DNA of 64,000 nucleotides from Holothuria scabra (GCA_037179385.1 CM074179.1:3348001-3412000), one strand, 5' to 3'. Positions 12,664 to 23,831 are shown, numbered from the stretch's first letter. Notes: a model not told the origin generated them from the letters alone. Numbers and translations are program-made.

Positions 12664-13861
12664 CTATTTGACTTTCCTCGAATCCTGTAGTTGCCTCTCT
12701 CTTATCTTGTTCATTAACGATTGCTTATGTTCAGCGAGTAGCTGGCAGTGTTCACTAGCGTTTTGGACTGGTTTGTAATTTACATTTTGGAAGTAGTGTC
12801 CTTGACGTTTGAAAAAGGTTCCTTTTGTACAGTTTTCAAACGTTTCTTTAAGTTTCTGCCGATATTCTTGCAAATCTTTGGTAAAGTTCTGACCGTATAG
12901 TTCCACGTTTTTCCAAAGTGTTGCATTGAAGTGTTGATACAACTGATTATCAATGAGGTTCCACTGCCTCATTTTGTTTCTCAGAAAAGGAGGTACGGTG
13001 TAGTTCTTTGCTTTTTCGGTTCGCTGATTCTTTGGGATGAACAAAATGTCATCTAGCTGCAGACAAAATTTCTTTTTCATAACCAGGAGCGATTCTTCCA
13101 GATGTTCCGTTATAAGAACCGCGTCAAATTCTTTATCAAGTTTTGAAATGTAGTTTTCCACCACCGTTTTGTTTGAATGTAAAGGAACATCTAACCCTAA
13201 ACTGAAAATCTGATTGTTCTGTGCATAATAGTATCTCAGGCCCTTTATTCCACTCCATTTTAATTGCTTAAGTTTTTTTAAATATAATGTGGGCTTCCGA
13301 AACCATTCTAAAAATTTGGCAGTGACATTTAAATGCTTCAGAGTTGTATTTTCCTTTTGTGGAAAAGCATCGTCAAACTGGAAATGCATGAACGCTGATT
13401 CAAACTGATACCCTGGATCTCTTAATACCGTGATATACCGCGTATCCGGTTTCATAAAGGTGTCCATTATCCGACGGTTGTAACGAATATGTACGGTTAT
13501 CATATCGTACTTATATTGTGTGTAATTTCCCGTCGTCATGTTCAATGGTTTCAAAAACTGTTTTCGAGGACTATCTACCGAGATAGGATACGTCATAAGG
13601 TGACCATTTGATTTTCTTCTATTTAAGACAAACGACAAATTTCTTTTGTAGCCAAATCGGTTCATGATGTGTCCAACTGTCGTGCTACCAGTTTTGTAAG
13701 TTTTAATGAATGCTATAGATTCAACAGGGCTGCCACAGTGCTTTCCTTCTGCATAGATTACAGCAACAGACATACGTTCAGTTCTATTTGCCTCATAGTT
13801 TTCACTATCGTTTCTGGAATGTCTGGAAGGTGAACTTTTCAGTCCAATAATTTTCGATGTA
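12664..13861 (-). CDS. galactose-3-O-sulfotransferase family, main coding exon
   Basis: GAL3ST enzymes transfer sulfate from PAPS to the 3-OH of galactose on glycolipids or glycans in the Golgi lumen. The open frame runs from 13977 to the stop at 12664 (437 codons). The PAPS 5'-phosphosulfate loop is 'IAFIKTYKTGSTTV' (residues 88-101) and the 3'-phosphate site is 'YITVLRDPGYQFESAF' (181-196); both match the family. The 'YAEGKHCGSP' block just before the loop is also typical. Several N-glycosylation sequons (NMT, NYT, NVT, NAT, NFT) fit a lumenal protein. The first 40 codons look non-coding: the minus strand has a pyrimidine-rich tract ending TTCATTTCAG at 13862, so I place the exon start at 13861. 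The signal-anchor exon should lie at higher coordinates and was not identified with confidence. The frame is intact, so the gene is probably functional; exact substrate unknown. Confidence 0.9.
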
Positions 13862-13875
13862 CTGAAATGAATGAT
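13862..13875 (-). promoter_or_regulatory. putative splice acceptor of the sulfotransferase exon
   Basis: On the minus strand the sequence reads ATCATTCATTTCAG before the coding TACATCGAAA. It has a pyrimidine-rich run and a consensus AG. Upstream codons lack family similarity, which supports an intron here. Confidence 0.5.
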
Positions 13876-14383
13876 ATATAGGAAATAAAAGTTGATGTTA
13901 GCCAAGGGCTTGTGGATGACTGCACCGTGACCCAAAGTTTGAAAAGTATTTGCAAACTTGGGCAAAACAGATGTCACTGTGTACTATAAAGTAATTCCCC
14001 CGTTCGTATTAAGTTACCATAAATCTACGTTTCTCCCTAAACACACCTCATTTTCTTTGTCACAGTCCAACACTCCCGTCCTAGGGGACTTAATGTGTAC
14101 GATGAGACTTATTCCCAGAATCGTTCGATTCGGTTCAAAGAAGAAGCGATGATCTTCTAAACTTCTTGCCTTTTCTTTTGTTTACTCTTGCTCTTGCTAT
14201 TTTTGATAGGGTAGCTCGTTATTGTGTACTTTGCCTTGGGTTGTACTGTTGCTTGTGGGCTTATGCTGTGATTTCCAAAGTGATAAAGGCGCCAGTTGGC
14301 GGCCGAAATATATTTTTCTAACTGGAATTTCCTCCTTTTTCTTTTGTGCCTATATTTTGTGTCGGAATGATGCTTTTTTGTAG

Positions 14384-14384
<1 letters not shown>

Positions 14385-14420
<36 letters not shown>

Positions 14421-14485
14421 GTGTATGTGTATGTGTATGTGTATGTATATGTATATGTGTATACATCTATATATATATATTTACA

Positions 14486-14544
<59 letters not shown>
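14385..14544. repeat. (TA)n with (TGTGTA)n insert
   Basis: Compound microsatellite: TA repeats, then TGTATATG/TGTGTATG units at about 14413-14462, then TA repeats again. It directly abuts the 3' end of the minus-strand PLE-A copy. Confidence 0.95.
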
Positions 14545-14547
<3 letters not shown>

Positions 14548-14591
14548 AGACTGAGAAATTAATAATACTGATGACCAACAAGATTGATAGG

Positions 14592-14638
14592 TATCCGAAT
14601 ATATTTCAATCCCACCTGGGATCTTCCTCAGCGGATTA
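14592..14638 (-). ncRNA. hammerhead-ribozyme-like fold in PLE-A tail
   Basis: On the minus strand: AATCCG, then the core CTGAGGA, a stem-loop with arms ATCCC and GGGAT, GAAA, a six-base TATATT and CGGAT. The first and last blocks pair to form stem I; stem III would be minimal. Hammerhead motifs with very short stem III are known from PLEs. The fold is read by eye; no cleavage shown. Confidence 0.6.
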
Positions 14639-14830
14639 GACGGAGAACGTACAGCGATTACAAATGAAAATGTAAATGATAACGCTTAACGATTTTAAGT
14701 TATTGTTCAAAGTTAATACATTGATGCGCGCGTCATGAGTTAGTAATAAATGACGCGTTTGCAAGGATCAAAATAAAGAAATTATGACGCATGGCTACAA
14801 TATTGTGACGCAACTGTGATAAAGACACGC

Positions 14831-16963
14831 TTAGAGATGATTACAAAATGATGTGGGGTAAAATGATAGGAAACCCCGATCTTTGTTTAAGCCATGGGAG
14901 ACTGTTTTCAAGTAATGGATCATTTTAAGTTCGAAGATTTTCCTCTCCCGGATGTCGGAAAAACCCCCTTTAAGAATAAAACACTTAAAATCCCTCGAGT
15001 GATTAGCTTCGCTAAAATGCTTACCTACTGGCAGGCATTGAGTTCCGTCTCTAATTCTCTGTTTGTGGTTATTTATTCTTAGGCGAAATTTAGTAGAGGT
15101 CTCTCCAACATAAAGTCCGTTATCACAGGTGGGACATTTCAATATGTATACGATGTTGGAGGAATCACAGGTGTAGTTGCCTGGATGAAGGGTCACTGGT
15201 CCTCCCGGGCGGTTAAGTACAATCTCTTCATCAGTTAATAATATATCACAAACTTTGCATCTAGGATTATCGCACTTGCGATTTCCAGTGCGCTGATGAG
15301 GTTTAGGAATTTCACTGTGAACTAAATGCCTTTTGAGGTTCTTAGATTGACGGAAAGCGGGGAGAAGGGGTTTGGCAAATATTGGATCATTGGGGTGTAT
15401 CCTCGAGAGGGCTTTCCACTCTCTCTTGATCTTTTCATTAGTAGGGACTACAGCTGGGTGATATACCTGAACCATCGGTATTTTATCCATAGAACATTTT
15501 GTATTATAAGACAGAAGATCCTTCCTATCAACAAACGCCGCCTTTTCAACTTGTTTTTGGATAATTTTCCAAGGATACGCTTTATTGAGGAAATGCTGCA
15601 AGAGCTGTTTAAGTTGTTCCTGAAAATCTTCTGAATCAGAACATATACGTTTGTAACGTAAGATTTGGCTATATACAACGGATTCTTTCATATGCTGAGG
15701 GTGACAACTCTTAAAATGGAGGAAATCATGGCGGTCTGTAGGTTTGTGATATACAGTAGTAGTTAGTTTGCCCCCTTCGATCTTCACAAGAACATCTAAA
15801 AAAGGTAATTCCGTAGGTGATGATTCATGTGTAAATTTGATTAGAGGGTGAATATTATTAGCCAATTCTACGAAATTTTTCAAATTCTCTTTACCGTGTT
15901 GCCAAATCATGAATATGTCATCTATGAAACGAAGGTATATGAGAGGCTTTAGGGGAGTATCAAGTAGCAATCGTTGTTCAAATTCTCCCATGAAAATGTT
16001 TGCGTAGGCTGGGGCCATTTTGGTTCCCATAGCTGTTCCCTTGATTTGGATGTAACAACGCCCATTGAAAGACAAAATATTGTGTTTGAGAATGAACCTA
16101 ATTAAGGTAGCGATGTCATCTGGCACATGGTCGTCTATTGAATGAATACGAAGGAAGTTGCGACAAGCCTCAACACCTTCATCCTGGGGAATATTGGTGT
16201 AGAGCGATTTAACATCTAGGGAAACTAGTAGAGTACCTCTTGCTAAAATGGGGATTTCAGAGATTCTTTGCAGGAAATGAGTGGTGTCTTTTAGGAAACT
16301 AGGAATGTTGCTAAGTAAAGGTTGAAGTACTGAATCTACATATCCGGATAAATGTTCTGTAAGAGTACCGGAGCAAGAAACAATAGGTCGGAAAGGCGGT
16401 AATATTTTACTAGTCCTAGCAATGTTAAATATTTCTTCGGGGGGAAGATTCTGGGAATTTAACGTTGAGTTACTCCTTACGATATCCTTTAACTTATGTA
16501 ATTTAGGTAAAGCGTAAAATTTACCTGGATTAGGAGTCTTAGGAATGGTATTACTGACAGCTTCTTGAGTATCGTTACCTAAAGTCTTTAGCATTTCTTT
16601 CGCCTCTACGGCGTGTTGCCTAACAATGTCCTCCTCAACTGATAAATAGGTTGACTGGTCAGACAGAAGAGACTCGCAAGCAACTATGTAATCAGTAGTG
16701 TTCAGAATGGTTGTAGCTCCTCCCTTGTCAGCCGGTTTAATGGTAATTTCACAGTTAGTAGCTAATTCCTTAATTGCCTTCCTTTGTTGATAGGTGATGT
16801 TCGGTGTATTGTGTTGGTTGGTCGAAATGAGGTCGTTGAAGTGTTGACGAGCAGAATTTACGAAACCGTCAATGTAAGGGTTCCTACCATTCGGTGGGGT
16901 CCACGTGTTTTGCGTTTTTTTGACTTTACACAGTAAACTCTGATCACCGCGGGAATAGAACAT
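14831..16963 (-). CDS. PLE-A reverse transcriptase with GIY-YIG endonuclease
   Basis: 710 intact codons. In order: the 'KPADKGG' block (77-82), 'FYALPKLHK' (149-157), RT motif A 'SLDVKSLYTNIP' with D250, motif B 'GTAMGTKMAPAYAN' (309-322), motif C 'YLRFIDDIF' (343-351), 'LPFLDVLV' (386-393) and 'KPTDRHDFLHFKSCHP' (407-422). A zinc-binding 'CDNPRCKVC' (564-572) precedes the GIY-YIG nuclease: 'IVYILKC' (604-610), 'GLYVGET' (616-622) and 'KFRLRINNHK' (625-634). The protein would reverse-transcribe element RNA at a nick made by its nuclease. The usual N-terminal block ('GLxxCP') is absent, so the start at 16963 is just the first ATG of a 5'-truncated copy. Compared with the plus copy, one C fewer near 14856 changes the last residues. 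Confidence 0.95.
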   Translation of the reverse strand: MFYSRGDQSLLCKVKKTQNTWTPPNGRNPYIDGFVNSARQHFNDLISTNQHNTPNITYQQRKAIKELATNCEITIKPADKGGATTILNTTDYIVACESLLSDQSTYLSVEEDIVRQHAVEAKEMLKTLGNDTQEAVSNTIPKTPNPGKFYALPKLHKLKDIVRSNSTLNSQNLPPEEIFNIARTSKILPPFRPIVSCSGTLTEHLSGYVDSVLQPLLSNIPSFLKDTTHFLQRISEIPILARGTLLVSLDVKSLYTNIPQDEGVEACRNFLRIHSIDDHVPDDIATLIRFILKHNILSFNGRCYIQIKGTAMGTKMAPAYANIFMGEFEQRLLLDTPLKPLIYLRFIDDIFMIWQHGKENLKNFVELANNIHPLIKFTHESSPTELPFLDVLVKIEGGKLTTTVYHKPTDRHDFLHFKSCHPQHMKESVVYSQILRYKRICSDSEDFQEQLKQLLQHFLNKAYPWKIIQKQVEKAAFVDRKDLLSYNTKCSMDKIPMVQVYHPAVVPTNEKIKREWKALSRIHPNDPIFAKPLLPAFRQSKNLKRHLVHSEIPKPHQRTGNRKCDNPRCKVCDILLTDEEIVLNRPGGPVTLHPGNYTCDSSNIVYILKCPTCDNGLYVGETSTKFRLRINNHKQRIRDGTQCLPVGKHFSEANHSRDFKCFILKGGFSDIRERKIFELKMIHYLKTVSHGLNKDRGFLSFYPTSFCNHL

Positions 16964-18910
16964 CCAACGTCGTTAATCTTTCGGATTGTAACCTAACTCA
17001 GTCACAAGAATCGGTACTGCAGCTTGGACTTTCCTATTGCCCTTCTACTAGGGGAGTCGATAACATCAGGGTATGCGCAGATAATGAGGACTTCTGTAGA
17101 CGGATCCGCCTACATGAATACTTCACGACTAAAGAAGAAAATGAGGTCGAAAGAAATGCTAAAGACTTTAGGTAACGATACTCAAGAAGCTGTCAGTAAT
17201 ACCATTCCTAAGACTCCTAATCCAGGTAAATTTTACGCTTTACCTAAATTACATAGGTTAAAGGATATCGTAAGGAGTAACTCAACGTTAAATTCCCAGA
17301 ATCTTCCCCCCGAAGAAATATTTAACATTGCTAGGACTAGTAAAATATTACCGCCTTTCCGACCTATTGTTTCTTGCTCCGGTACTCTTACAGAACATTT
17401 ATCCGGATATGTAGATTCAGTACTTCAACCTTTACTTAGCAACATTCCTAGTTTCCTAAAAGACACCACTCATTTCCTGCAAAGAATCTCTGAAATCCCC
17501 ATTTTAGCAAGAGGTACTCTACTAGTTTCCCTAGATGTTAAATCGCTCTACACCAATATTCCCCAGGATGAAGGTGTTGAGGCTTGTCGCAACTTCCTTC
17601 GTATTCATTCAATAGACGACCATGTGCCAGATGACATCGCTACCTTAATTAGGTTCATTCTCAAACACAATATTTTGTCTTTCAATGGGCGTTGTTACAT
17701 CCAAATCAAGGGAACAGCTATGGGAACCAAAATGGCCCCAGCCTACGCAAACATTTTCATGGGAGAATTTGAACAACGATTGCTACTTGATACTCCCCTA
17801 AAGCCTCTCATATACCTTCGTTTCATAGATGACATATTCATGATTTGGCAACACGGTAAAGAGAATTTGAAAAATTTCGTAGAATTGGCTAATAATATTC
17901 ACCCTCTAATCAAATTTACACATGAATCATCACCTACGGAATTACCTTTTTTAGATGTTCTTGTGAAGATCGAAGGGGGCAAACTAACTACTACTGTATA
18001 TCACAAACCTACAGACCGCCATGATTTCCTCCATTTTAAGAGTTGTCACCCTCAGCATATGAAAGAATCCGTTGTATATAGCCAAATCTTACGTTACAAA
18101 CGTATATGTTCTGATTCAGAAGATTTTCAGGAACAACTTAAACAGCTCTTGCAGCATTTCCTCAATAAAGCGTATCCTTGGAAAATTATCCAAAAACAAG
18201 TTGAAAAGGCGGCGTTTGTTGATAGGAAGGATCTTCTGTCTTATAATACAAAATGTTCTATGGAAAAAATACCGATGGTCCAGGTATATCACCCAGCTGT
18301 AGTCCCTACTAATGAAAAGATCAAGAGAGAGTGGAAAGCCCTCTCGAGGATACACCCCAATGATCCAATATTTGCCAAACCCCTTCTCCCCGCTTTCCGT
18401 CAATCTAAGAACCTCAAAAGGCATTTAGTTCACAGTGAAATTCCTAAACCTCATCAGCGCACTGGAAATCGCAAGTGCGATAATCCTAGATGCAAAGTTT
18501 GTGATATATTATTAACTGATGAAGAGATTGTACTTAACCGCCCGGGAGGACCAGTGACCCTTCATCCAGGCAACTACACCTGTGATTCCTCCAACATCGT
18601 ATACATATTGAAATGTCCCACCTGTGATAACGGACTTTATGTTGGAGAGACCTCTACTAAATTTCGCCTAAGAATAAATAACCACAAACAGAGCATTAGA
18701 GACGGAACTCAATGCCTGCCAGTAGGTAAGCATTTTAGCGAAGCTAATCACTCGAGGGATTTTAAGTGTTTTATTCTTAAAGGGGGTTTTTCCGACATCC
18801 GGGAGAGGATAATCTTCGAACTTAAAATGATCCATTACTTGAAAACAGTCTCCCATGGCTTAAACAAAGATCGGGGTTTCCTATCATTTTACCCCCACAT
18901 CATTTTGTAA
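16963..18910 (+). pseudogene. PLE-A plus copy, internally deleted and frameshifted ORF
   Basis: Frame 16963-17175 encodes the N-terminal PLE block missing from the other copy, including 'LQLGLSYCPSTRG' and 'DFCRRIRLHEYF'. At about 17149 it jumps to sequence matching residue 121 of the minus-copy ORF. This deletes roughly 120 residues (including the KPADKG block) and shifts the frame. From there to 18910 the second frame is open and complete: RT motif A, motif B, 'FIDD', the CxxxxCxxC site and GIY-YIG are all present. Against the minus copy I see about four amino-acid changes in nearly 590. The ORF as opened from ATG 17024 starts with about 41 meaningless residues. The deletion junction shows short microhomology (GA-GCGAAAG versus GAGGTCGAAAG). 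Confidence 0.9.
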
Positions 18911-19245
18911 TCATCTCTAAGCGTGTCTTTATCACAGTTGCGTCACAATATTGTAGCCATGCGTCATAATTTCTTTATTTTGATCCTTGCATACGCGTCA
19001 TTTATTACTAACTCATGACGCGCGCATCAATGTATTAACTTTGAACAATAACTTAAAATCGTTAAGCGTTATCATTTACATTTTCATTTGTAATCGCTGT
19101 ACGTTCTCCGTCTAATCCGCTGAGGAAGATCCCAGGTGGGATTGAAATATATTCGGATATCTATCAATCTTGTTGGTCATCAGTATTATTAATTTCTCAG
19201 TCTTGTCTATTTAACTATTGACCAATACACGGAAAACATTTTTAT
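18911..19245 (+). mobile_element. PLE-A plus copy, 3' tail
   Basis: Mirror image of 14545-14830 up to about 19210, then extends further with 'ATTTAACTATTGACCAATAC' and 'CACGGAAAACATTTTTATTA' before the (TA)n tract. The same extra segment, inverted, occurs at 30776-30805, which shows it belongs to the element and is missing from the minus copy. Confidence 0.85.
19113..19159 (+). ncRNA. hammerhead-ribozyme-like fold in PLE-A tail
   Basis: AATCCG (stem I, 5'), CTGAGGA at 19120-19126, stem II ATCCC/GGGAT with loop AGGT, GAAA at 19144-19147, TATATT, then CGGAT (stem I, 3'). Predicted cleavage falls after 19153. The pairing in stem I is perfect over five bases. Same fold as at 14592-14638. Confidence 0.6.
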
Positions 19246-19269
19246 TATATATATATATATATATATATT

Positions 19270-19337
<68 letters not shown>

Positions 19338-19358
19338 GAGACAGAGAGACAGACAGAT

Positions 19359-19396
<38 letters not shown>

Positions 19397-19442
19397 ACGG
19401 ACGGACGGACGGACGGACGGACAGACAGACAGATAGATATAA
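19243..19442. repeat. compound microsatellite: (TA)n, (GATA)n, (GACA)n, (GACG)n
   Basis: TA repeats to about 19307, then ATAG, ACAG, AGAG and ACGG tetranucleotide blocks in succession to 19440. The stepwise single-base drift between units suggests replication slippage from a common seed. Confidence 0.95.
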
Positions 19443-19514
19443 AATCTATCTAAATTCTACCCTTCCGCTATTTGTATTTTCTCGGAGATCCAGCCTTTCA
19501 ATTCTGTAGCACCA

Positions 19515-19916
19515 TTGTTTTACAGTTTCTCCGTCATGTTTCTATATTTCTTTCACTGTTTGCATCAATTTCGGTCCAACCTTGCTACAACCATGGAGAG
19601 GACTTTGGAAACTTTCAAATTATTTCGACGTTTGTGCGAAAAACGTGTCAGGTATCGACATCACCTTTCAAACTATAAAACATACCGAGCAAACAATACG
19701 GTACCGAAAGGGCTTCAAATTAAAGTCCCTACCGGCTTGCCACTCTCCGACAGCGGAAGCTACACCAACTGGAAAGCCATACTCAGAAAAACGTCTCTCA
19801 GACTGATGGAAGTACAAATTAGAAATTGTCGGAAAACCATCAATGAACTCAATCACCAAATTGATTCCAAAACCAGGAAGCTAACTATACAACTGTACTT
19901 GCATGGCAAGTACTAA
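19515..19916 (+). other. 133-codon ORF, possible retroelement N-terminal ORF
   Basis: Lysine/arginine-rich, with 'LFRRLCEKRVRYRHHLSNYK' then 'NNTVPKGLQIKVPTGLP' and a helical C-terminal part 'RLMEVQIRNCRKTINELNHQ'. The layout (basic helix, 'VPKGLxxK', helix) resembles small N-terminal proteins I associate with PLE-like and related retroelements, but I cannot name a family. Its position directly behind the 3' end of PLE-A would fit a 5' piece of another copy in tandem. It has no splice or promoter evidence. Confidence 0.35.
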
Positions 19917-20384
19917 TCGAAGCCTCGAAAATGTGCACACTTGGGACTTTCTTATAAACTAAATGGTATATTGTTGGAACTGGTTCCCCGACGAAAGTGG
20001 AATATTTCCCACATATGCCTGGGAGGGGGGGGGGAAGGGGGCATTGTTCCTTGTAAATTGTTTGGGGAGATCTATGTGAGAAAAAGCAGTAACATTATAT
20101 ATTCTACTAAACACTGATGTTTATATGAAAGTACTCACCTGGATGTAACAACATCGATAAGCTATTATTTTTAATCAGTTGCCCATCCTGGATGTAAGGT
20201 TGCCCCCAAATCTTTGTACCTAGTTACACTTTGCCCGAGACTGTGTGATACACTATTGGTGGTGACACAGGCCTAGCGCTATGCAAAAGTATTGACCCTA
20301 GAATAACTTGACTTTCCTAACAAGCAGTACACTACAATCTTTGACAAAATTGTTGGGATACTTTTTACATATTATTTGTCAATT

Positions 20385-20540
20385 TTAGTTGAAGTAGGCT
20401 AACAGGAAACCCCCTTTACCCCTCCTAATGTTGCATCAAGAAGAACATGGCTCTTTGCCGTGAACAGCATAACAGTGGTCAACATTGGAAGGGAGAGCAG
20501 GGTGTCCCAACAAGTTATTGTCCAAGATTATCTGGGTCCC
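20385..20540 (+). repeat. direct repeat, copy 1
   Basis: Shares with 21508-21700 the blocks 'TTTTAGTTGAAGTAGGCTAA', 'CTTTGCCGTGAACAGCATAA' and 'GGGTGTCCCAACAA'. The two copies lie about 1.1 kb apart in the same direction; the second carries a short internal insertion. Origin unknown. Confidence 0.8.
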
Positions 20541-21507
20541 AAGAGATACATTTTTGAGACCGAATTCAATAAAAATGCTTAATTTTTCGAGTGTTCTAAG
20601 GTTGTTTAAGACCTTTTGCAGAAGCCAACTATACTCTTGAGGATTTTTAACAAATTAAGGGCGACTGTAGGATAAATTTCATTACAAACCAAAAGTATGC
20701 ATTGTTTAGACTCACAAATCAACAATCGCAACGGGTGGAATAATTTTCTCCCTGGATAGAAGAGTCGTTCTTTTTCAAACTGTTAGTTGGAGACGAGAAA
20801 TATATCGAAAAGGGGCCACGATCTACCATAAGATTGTAAAAGTAACTCTGCAAGCCAGACTTTCTTTCTTAACTTTGGTAGATCGTTAGGTACGGTTGGT
20901 TTGGAACACATTTTGCAGCCAATTTTGCATCTCAGGCTGTATTTTTCATGTTGTATTACAACTGGTAACAAATTTGTTATGCCTTCTTTCAACCGAAGCA
21001 GTTTCTTAACATTTCTAGTTGAAAGTTGCTTTCCAAACCAATGGTAGACTTGGTTTTAACTAAGCCTACACCCCAAACCTCGTCATGGTGGCAGGTAGGC
21101 CGGGCACAACCATATATCAGAGTTAAAATAGGCAAAGAAAGTGGGACAATATCATTAATGTCCCTTTGCTCAAAAGAAAGGATGTGACAGAAGAATTGAA
21201 GTATTCAGGCCATTTTTTGGTGTATTTGCTTGGGCTTAGTCCCAGGGTCCTCTCATGTAGGTCCCTCCCAACATTTGTGAAAAGGGTCCAAAATAATCTG
21301 GGTCCAGGACTCAACAAGCTAAATCCGGTCCAGGAAATACTTCCATGTAATGACCAGCATATCATTTACCTGTCATAAAATAACCAAATAACCATAAGCA
21401 AAGCGTCACTTCTTACTGGTGGCAGCGCACCTACCTCACTTCTCGAAATTCTCGGACAATCTTGGACAGAACCGTTGCCGGTTGGGACACTTCACATGTT
21501 ATCCGTA

Positions 21508-21700
21508 TATTTTAGTTGAAGTAGGCTAACAGGAAACTGCCTGAAGTAGCCTAACATACAACCCCCTTTTCCCCTCCCAATGTTGTGTCAAGAAGAATGT
21601 TTCTTTGCCGTGAACAGCATAACAGTGGTCAACCAACACTGGAATAGAAGGGGGGAGGAGGGTGTCCCAACAAATTATTTTGTCCAAGATTGTAGCTGCA
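21508..21700 (+). repeat. direct repeat, copy 2
   Basis: Second copy of the 20385-20540 unit, with an extra 'CTGCCTGAAGTAGCCTAACA' duplicated phrase and a longer 3' G-rich part. Confidence 0.8.
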
Positions 21701-23730
21701 GTGTCCAGGCCTACGCTGAGCGCGCCTTTTGCACTAGGACACGACTAAGTGGTAATGTTAGAGTTGTTTTGTGCTGTAACGTTTGGCTTTAGGCCTTCGT
21801 AACTGTGTTTGGGTAAGACTACGGCAACTTTTGTCCTCAGTGAAGCCTAAAGAACTAGAGTATGTATGGAGAGTGGCGTGATTGCTTCCTATACAAATGT
21901 ATAGGGAGCAACTACGCGACCGTCGATGCATAACGTTAGTCCTTTACTGAGAACTACGACAACCGTGGGTAGACTGTCTTTTTCTTTGTTTCAAACATTG
22001 AAAATACAATAGAGAAGCCATTAACAACCGATACAGGGTAATGAAATGAACGACAAATTGAATACCTTATAATTGGTGGATCGTTCCCTGGCCTTAGTAA
22101 CTGTCGCAATCACGTTACAGACACAGTACGTACATTATATAGCTAGCTGCATGCGTTTATGCATGAACGTAAGTTAGTGGACTTGCTTACATTGAAATGA
22201 AAACGGTCGACGAAGTTGCTTGATGAAGCAGTTCCGAAAAAACAAAGTGGTATATGTTGGAAAATGCAACCTTTGAAATTTATTTTGAAATCCCTGAACG
22301 GTATAAATTGTTTTCAAACTATATTTACACCTTTTTTCAACCAGAGAGGAAGCCCTCAATGCAGAACAATACCTTTGAATGTGGAACTACTTCTTTATTT
22401 GCACATTACCACCTTAGTATACAGGAGTTGTTCGGGCAAATCCCCTTATATAGGAATAGTTAAACTATGTTAAAAATCCCCCTACGGAACAACTTAACAT
22501 GACTGCGCAGCTGTTCCATTGTACAAACGAACAGCTCGCGATTGCAATATGAATCCAAACGGAACATGATTTAATATTCATCCGCACCGACCGCTTACGA
22601 AGGCACGAAAACACGTGACTGTACGAGCAATTCCTACAATCGAAGCTGTGGCTTCGATTTAAAAGAGAGCTTCCCAAATCCGAGCTTCAAAACAAGCTTT
22701 GGTTTATCTCTCAGGACTGTCTCCGACTCTCTCGTACTCTAAATTCTAGGCAACAACGTAAGTTTCAGAGAGATCATGTCACTTCAAACCAAGTGATTTC
22801 AAATTTTCAGAAAAGCAGGTCTCGCAGATTTATTCGTTAACCGGTTACCGAGCCTTTCACCGCCTCCACCGCGGTTGCAAGCATATCGTGTCAGCTTTCT
22901 GAAAGAGAAACTAAAATTCTCTCGAAGGGACTCAATTTCTGCCCCAAACCAAGGCAGGCTGACACGCAGAGATTTTCGCTAGACATGAAAGCGTTTTTCC
23001 GACGCTTGCGCCCTCGGGGGGAATTGGGCTGACGAAGACGTGACGGCCTAAATTCTCCACCGGATAACGATATAGCGCATCAATTTAAACCAAAAAGCAC
23101 CTGGAACCCACCAAAGGGGCGTTGTCCGCAACTGGAATCATTTATTACGGCCATTAAAGAGGATGTGAAAAACCACACTCCTTCCCCAGATTTCCGCGAC
23201 AATCTCACAAAAAGTGAACGTCAGGCCGTTCGAAGTCTACGGCATCCGTGATGATATTGTTATTAAGCCGACGGACAAAGGCTCTGCGATTGTTGCAATG
23301 GGGACTCAATTTCACAGGGAGGAAGCCCTCAGATTACGTGGCAAGAAAATTTCTGGGAACTCAATCTCAAAACCACATCGCCTTCCGGCTTGAACATCAG
23401 GAGCGATTTACCAGCTTGCTGATGATTCTTACCAAAATAATCCGATTAGGCCATTCCGGCCTAACAGTTTCTCTAATTGCTTTGAAGAGGATTTTCCTGG
23501 TGTTGATGGGTTACACCGGGTAATCCGATCAGACCCTCCCGGTCAAGCATCCTGCTCAATTGCCTTAAGAAGGATTGTCCTGTCACAATAGAGGTGAGAC
23601 CATTGTAAACACCTTTAAAAGCTTCAAAAATTTCTCACTCCTTGTCATTCTGTGACCAAGTATTGATAAAGAGGTAGTATTCATCGAAAGCTCTACTTCA
23701 AACCTTTTGGCTGTTAAATTTATCTAAAAT

Positions 23731-23831
23731 TGAAAGGTAGAACTTTGCGTGAGAAAGTTGGTGCAAAGGTCACATTTCTTCCGAAGAAATGTGACCTTCC
23801 GAAGAAATGTGACGCAAAGTTCTACCTTTCA
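23731..23831. repeat. nested palindromes at the PLE-B junction
   Basis: Outer arms 23731-23750 and 23812-23831 are perfect 20-bp inverted repeats. Inside them, 23766-23798 is a 33-bp palindrome (AAGGTCACATTTCTTC with its complement around one C), followed by a direct repeat of its right half. Confidence 0.9.

Larger units (their letters stand above)
14545..16963 (-). mobile_element. Penelope-like element family A, minus copy
   Basis: The copy comprises the coding region (16963-14831) and a 3' tail of about 285 bp ending at the (TA)n tract. The tail holds a hammerhead-like fold (14592-14638). The 5' part of the element is missing: the coding frame stops being PLE-like at 16963, where sequence of the opposite-strand copy begins. 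The body is about 99% identical by eye to the plus copy at 17150-19210. Confidence 0.92.
19920..22845. other. no gene; contains a dispersed direct repeat
   Basis: Apart from the direct repeat at 20385-20540 and 21508-21700, I see no gene. Several short frames lack domain features. A short hairpin 'AATCGAAGC-TGT-GGCTTCGATT' sits near 22637. Confidence 0.4.

Noticed and set aside
18116..18424. 102-codon frame antisense to PLE-A, also at 15326-15634
   Set aside because: Occurs at the mirror position in both copies simply because the sense strand is conserved; no independent coding signal.
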